Positions 7,189 through 9,176 of a stretch of 9,176 bases of DNA are shown here, in pieces. Positions within the stretch are counted from its first letter, which is position 1, and every line of letters starts with the position of its first letter. The notes beneath the pieces were generated by a model. The model was not told where the DNA came from. It made no database searches and saw only the letters and a list, made by a program, of their open reading frames with translations. The position numbers and the translations under genes are program-made. Where the stretch lies: positions 1 through 9,176 of the forward strand of contig CAYSFT010000070.1 in the NCBI GenBank assembly GCA_964430755.1, in the 5' to 3' direction. The DNA comes from Flemingiibacterium sp964430755 (lineage in GTDB: Bacteria; Bacillota; Clostridia; Oscillospirales; CAG-272).

Positions 7189-7221
7189 AGCAATATACTG
7201 AATCAAAATGAGGACTACATA

Positions 7222-8097
7222 ATGAAACTTACAGAGCTTTTTGAGCGTGACACACTCTCGCTTTCGTTTGAGGTGTTTCCGCCAAAGACCGATTCTAATT
7301 TCGACAGCGTAAAAACTGCCACAGAGGAGATCGCCAAGCTGCGTCCTGCTTTTATGAGCGTTACATACGGTGCCGGCGGCGGTACGAGCAGATATACGCT
7401 CGAGATTGCAAAAAATATAAAAGAGCATTACAGTGTTCCGACGCTTGCACATCTCACCTGCGTTTCTTCGACAAAGGAAACGGTACGTGCACGAATCGAG
7501 GGCATGAAAGCGGCAGGGATTGAAAACGTGATGGCACTGCGCGGTGACCTAACTCCCGAGCTTGAGGCAAGTGACAGGGGAACATGGGACTATCGTCACG
7601 CAATTGATCTTATCCGTGATATAAAGGAAAGCGGTGCGGATTTTTGTATCGGCGGCGCGTGTTATCCCGAGATACATCCCGAAAGCGCGACTCAGGCAGA
7701 GGACATCCGTTATTTAAAGGAAAAGGTTGATGCCGGCTGTTCGTTCCTGACAACGCAGATGTTTTTCGATAACAATCTTCTCTATAATTTCCTTTATAAG
7801 ATACGCGAAGCAGGCATTGTTGTTCCGATAATTCCGGGTATCATGCCGATCACGAACGCAAATCAGGTTGAGAGGGCAATTAAACTTTCCGGCTCGTTTA
7901 TGCCGCAGAGGTTCAAGAGTCTTGTTGACAAGTTCGGCTCGTCACCTGCGGCGATGAAGCAGGCAGGAATCGCTTATGCGACCGATCAGATAATCGACCT
8001 TTTTGCAAACGGCATTAAGAATGTACACGTTTATTCGATGAATAAGCCTGACGTGGCGGAGAAGATACTTGGCAATCTTTCGGATATACTTGGGTAA
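7222..8097 (+). CDS. metF: 5,10-methylenetetrahydrofolate reductase
   Basis: A 291-residue TIM-barrel flavoprotein, the usual size for bacterial MetF. It reduces 5,10-methylene-THF to 5-methyl-THF, the methyl donor for methionine synthesis, in the cytoplasm. Family motifs are all present: FEVFPPK with E17 (equivalent to the catalytic Glu of E. coli MetF), YGAGGGTS (49-56), LRGD (106-109, flavin and folate contact), and QMFFD (179-183) with Q179 for folate binding. GAGGA (7210-7214) lies 7 nt before the ATG. It has its own promoter and terminator and no methionine synthase or other folate gene beside it, so it looks monocistronic. No regulatory RNA is visible. Identification is confident; the electron donor (NADH, or an Fe-S partner as in some anaerobes) cannot be told from this sequence. 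Confidence 0.95.
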   Translation: MKLTELFERDTLSLSFEVFPPKTDSNFDSVKTATEEIAKLRPAFMSVTYGAGGGTSRYTLEIAKNIKEHYSVPTLAHLTCVSSTKETVRARIEGMKAAGIENVMALRGDLTPELEASDRGTWDYRHAIDLIRDIKESGADFCIGGACYPEIHPESATQAEDIRYLKEKVDAGCSFLTTQMFFDNNLLYNFLYKIREAGIVVPIIPGIMPITNANQVERAIKLSGSFMPQRFKSLVDKFGSSPAAMKQAGIAYATDQIIDLFANGIKNVHVYSMNKPDVAEKILGNLSDILG

Positions 8098-8164
8098 ATA
8101 AAAGCTAATCAAAAAGAACAGAAAGCTTCTAATGTCATTTAAATAAAGCTACACAAGTTTAGAT

Positions 8165-8195
8165 AAGGGTGAATCTTCGGATTTGCCCTTGTTTT
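8165..8195 (+). terminator. Rho-independent terminator after metF
   Basis: AAGGGTGAATC (8165-8175) pairs with GATTTGCCCTT (8180-8190): 11 bp with two G-T wobbles, closed by a TTCG tetraloop. GTTTT follows (8191-8195). It lies about 67 nt past the metF stop. The opposite strand lacks a T-run, so it acts on the plus strand. Confidence 0.85.
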
Positions 8196-8431
8196 ACTTC
8201 TACCGCTTTTTGGAGGTTATTCAAGCAAAAATATACCGTCATATTTTTCGTGAAGACATTTTTAGTAAAATTTTTATATTCACCAAACAGCAAAAATATA
8301 TAAAAACAGCGCGGCTGTCGTTTAGTTGTTAAGCATTCTAATCTCATATAGATGATATACAGTATGGTATGTTCCTGTTTTTTGTTTTCGATATAAACGA
8401 ATGCTTTACATTAACAACAACGAATTGATAA
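8196..8431. other. AT-rich gene-free stretch between metF terminator and XRE promoter
   Basis: I see no credible gene here; with the flanking promoter and leader the gap from metF to the next start is about 400 bases. It contains an orphan ribosome-site-like TTTTGGAGGTTA (8208-8219) with no start codon behind it. A small hairpin ACAGC/GCTGT (8306-8318) has a T-rich tail only on the minus strand. A long imperfect inverted repeat is listed separately. The sequence may be decayed DNA, which is inference. Confidence 0.5.
8319..8422. repeat. Imperfect inverted repeat of about 20-24 nt arms
   Basis: The left arm (8319-8338, ending TTGTTAAGCATTC) matches the reverse complement of the right arm (8399-8422, GAATGCTT then TTAACAA). 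A 4-nt insertion in the right arm breaks the match. The perfect blocks are GCATTC/GAATGC and TTGTTAA/TTAACAA. The spacer is about 60 nt of AT-rich sequence without an ORF. It could be a small miniature element, the scar of one, or a folded leader. Confidence 0.4.
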
Positions 8432-8460
8432 TTGACCACATAGGATGTATATGTTAAAAT
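8432..8460 (+). promoter_or_regulatory. Promoter of the XRE-DUF6061 cassette
   Basis: TTGACC (8432-8437), a 17-nt spacer and TAAAAT (8455-8460) preceded by TGT (8452-8454) as an extended -10. The predicted start near 8467 lies 32 nt before the XRE ATG. The promoter looks intact although both downstream genes are damaged. Confidence 0.7.
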
Positions 8461-8466
8461 ATAACC

Positions 8467-8476
8467 GTAAGCTTAC
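8467..8476. promoter_or_regulatory. Operator-like palindrome at the XRE transcription start
   Basis: GTAAGCTTAC is a perfect 10-bp palindrome placed exactly at the predicted start site, between the -10 box and the ribosome site. XRE/Cro regulators commonly bind such short palindromes at their own promoters, so this may be an autoregulatory site. That is inference from position and symmetry. Confidence 0.45.
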
Positions 8477-8498
8477 AAATTCAATTTGGAGGTATAAC

Positions 8499-8633
8499 AT
8501 GACTGTAAAAATAGGTGCGATCATTAAAAGACTTCGCACAGAAAATAATATTACACAAGATACCCTCGCGAATGCGCTTGGCGTTACCCCACAGGCAATT
8601 TCGCGTTGGGAATCGGAGATTTCCCATAGTTAA
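8499..8633 (+). pseudogene. XRE/Cro-type HTH regulator, truncated after the DNA-binding domain
   Basis: The ATG at 8499, with TGGAGG (8488-8493) 5 nt before it, opens a 44-residue frame. Residues 3-38 are a clear HTH_3 domain: IGAIIKRLRTENNITQ, then DTLANALGVTPQAISRWESE. The match stops abruptly after WESE, where related Clostridia regulators usually continue with a GYPDIELLP-like segment and a longer C-terminal part. Here ISHS and a TAG codon follow, and no frame downstream restores the family sequence, so the rest looks deleted rather than frameshifted. Upstream in-frame ATGs at 8445 and 8451 lie at the promoter and have no ribosome site. With the last helix missing it is probably non-functional, although an expressed HTH mini-protein cannot be excluded. 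A DUF6061-like gene follows 63 nt later. Confidence 0.65.
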
Positions 8634-8696
8634 AGATACCACACCAAACCCACGCTTACGATACTTCCATAACATCAGATTTTGGAGGTTAACCCT

Positions 8697-8941
8697 ATGA
8701 AACGCCTTATATCCTGTGAATACAACTTCGATAACTGCTGTGTAGAGCTGAAATTCACCGATGGCAGTATGATTGCCATAGACACGATTGCCGTAGAAAT
8801 GAAGTTGCCGACAATATGTATCAGAGGTCAGAACTTGATTATCTGATCTACAATGCGCCACTTGAATACGCAGAGCTTATTTTGAACGGAGATCCCGAAA
8901 ATTACCTGAAAACTGTAACGGAATATAAGCCTTTGGATTGA
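8697..8941 (+). pseudogene. DUF6061-like small protein gene broken by a 1-nt deletion
   Basis: The ATG at 8697, with GGAGG (8684-8688) 8 nt upstream, starts MKRLISCEYNFDNCCVELKF and continues TDGSMIAIDTIAVE. That is the opening of the small Clostridia proteins I know as DUF6061. In this frame it then runs out of family and stops at 8844-8846 after 49 residues. Adding one A at GAAATGAAG (8796-8804) restores NEVADNMYQRSELDYLIYNAP, then LEYAELILNGDPENYLKTV and TEYKPLD, with a stop at 8939-8941. The total is 81 residues, the expected size. The defect is therefore a single-base loss in a short A-run: a real mutation, a slippage site or a sequencing error. The function of the family is unknown. It shares the promoter at 8432 with the truncated XRE gene and ends before a strong terminator. 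Confidence 0.72.
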
Positions 8942-9008
8942 TTTCCCCGAACAAGATAAATTGAATTCTAAAGCCAGATGTACACTTCATCATATTCATC
9001 AACACGTA

Positions 9009-9040
9009 AAAATGCCGCCCGAATCCCCGGACGGCATTTT
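9009..9040. terminator. Bidirectional rho-independent terminator
   Basis: AAAATGCCG (9009-9017) pairs with CGGCATTTT (9032-9040). After one C-A mismatch, CCG (9019-9021) pairs with CGG (9028-9030) over a 6-nt loop. T-runs lie on both strands (TTTT to the right, TTTTT on the minus strand). It serves the DUF6061 cassette and the converging gene from the right edge. Confidence 0.88.
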
Positions 9041-9063
9041 CATATTTTGGCTAATCTAACACC

Positions 9064-9176
9064 TTAATAATCATACTTATCAAAAAATTCGTTCTTCAGT
9101 TCAATCAGATAGTCCATTCCTTTTTCACCTGCGAACGGAAGATGTGTTGCTCTTTGCGTTTTGGATACGAAAGGTG
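9064..9176 (-). CDS. Unidentified protein, C-terminal 36 residues only
   Basis: On the minus strand an open frame enters from the right edge and ends at a TAA (9066-9064). Its last 36 residues include PFVSKTQRATHLPFAGEKG and end with LIELKNEFFDKYDY. The segment has no stop, reads like a folded protein end with an amphipathic final helix, and is followed 24 nt later by the bidirectional terminator, which supports a real gene. I do not recognise the family from this tail, and no function is offered. The start and most of the protein lie outside the window. Confidence 0.6.
   Translation of the reverse strand, partial: PFVSKTQRATHLPFAGEKGMDYLIELKNEFFDKYDY

Noticed and set aside
7157..7191. GCTATT/AATAGC inverted repeat between the ABC operon and metF as a terminator
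   Set aside because: Only 6 bp with a loop over 20 nt and no T-run; it also overlaps the metF promoter.
7189..7221. SAM-responsive riboswitch ahead of metF
   Set aside because: The leader is about 27-33 nt, far too short for any SAM riboswitch class.
8301..8318. Minus-strand terminator-like hairpin (ACAGC/GCTGT with T-rich tail)
   Set aside because: The stem is only 5 bp and no minus-strand gene lies to its right before 9064, whose own terminator is already present.
8159..8347. Minus-strand 62-codon open frame across the metF terminator
   Set aside because: It passes through the terminator hairpin, has no ribosome site and no family features.
8481..8861. 126-codon minus-strand open frame over the XRE and DUF6061 genes
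   Set aside because: It runs antisense to recognisable family sequence in both genes and has no family resemblance itself.

Overview
The window looks like chromosomal DNA from a low- to mid-GC anaerobic Bacillota, most likely a gut-type Clostridia of the Ruminococcaceae/Oscillospiraceae kind. The grounds are strong GGAGG ribosome sites, sigma-A style promoters with 17-bp spacers, a bacterial glycerol-1-phosphate dehydrogenase, a DUF6061-type small gene, and a CCCTCATC...GATGAGGG hairpin repeat of a kind I associate with these families. The taxonomic call is inference.

Left part (1-2714). A minus-strand ACT-domain gene is cut by the left edge. It is transcribed divergently from a three-gene plus-strand unit: sn-glycerol-1-phosphate dehydrogenase (egsA/araM type), a two-helix membrane protein with a soluble C-terminal domain, and a small lipoprotein. 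A clear rho-independent terminator follows. The unit appears to combine one enzyme of lipid or polyol metabolism with two envelope proteins of unknown role.

Middle (2715-7144). An intergenic stretch of about 360 bases holds a 149-bp MITE-like inverted repeat built from four small hairpins. It is followed by a consensus promoter (TTGACA-17-TATAAT) with a 7+7 palindrome over the predicted transcription start. This drives a MarR-family regulator and two half-size ABC exporter genes, spaced 13 nt apart and then overlapping by 1 nt. The exporter is a heterodimer with one degenerate ATPase site: subunit 1 has Asp for the catalytic Glu and Gln for the switch His, and subunit 2 has LSQGQ for LSGGQ. 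The likely logic is ligand-relieved MarR autorepression controlling a multidrug or peptide exporter.

Right part (7145-9176). metF (methylenetetrahydrofolate reductase) has its own promoter and a UUCG-loop terminator. About 300 bases of AT-rich sequence follow, with a long imperfect inverted repeat. Then comes what looks like a decayed two-gene cassette with an intact promoter and operator-like palindrome: an XRE/Cro regulator cut off just after its HTH, and a DUF6061-like gene broken by a single-base deletion. A strong bidirectional terminator separates it from the 3' end of an unidentified minus-strand gene that runs off the right edge.

I found no tRNA, rRNA, CRISPR array, transposase or riboswitch. 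Most of the window is ordinary housekeeping and efflux content. The parts worth a second look are the hairpin repeat, the regulator/exporter control region, the broken XRE-DUF6061 cassette and the G1P dehydrogenase-envelope operon.
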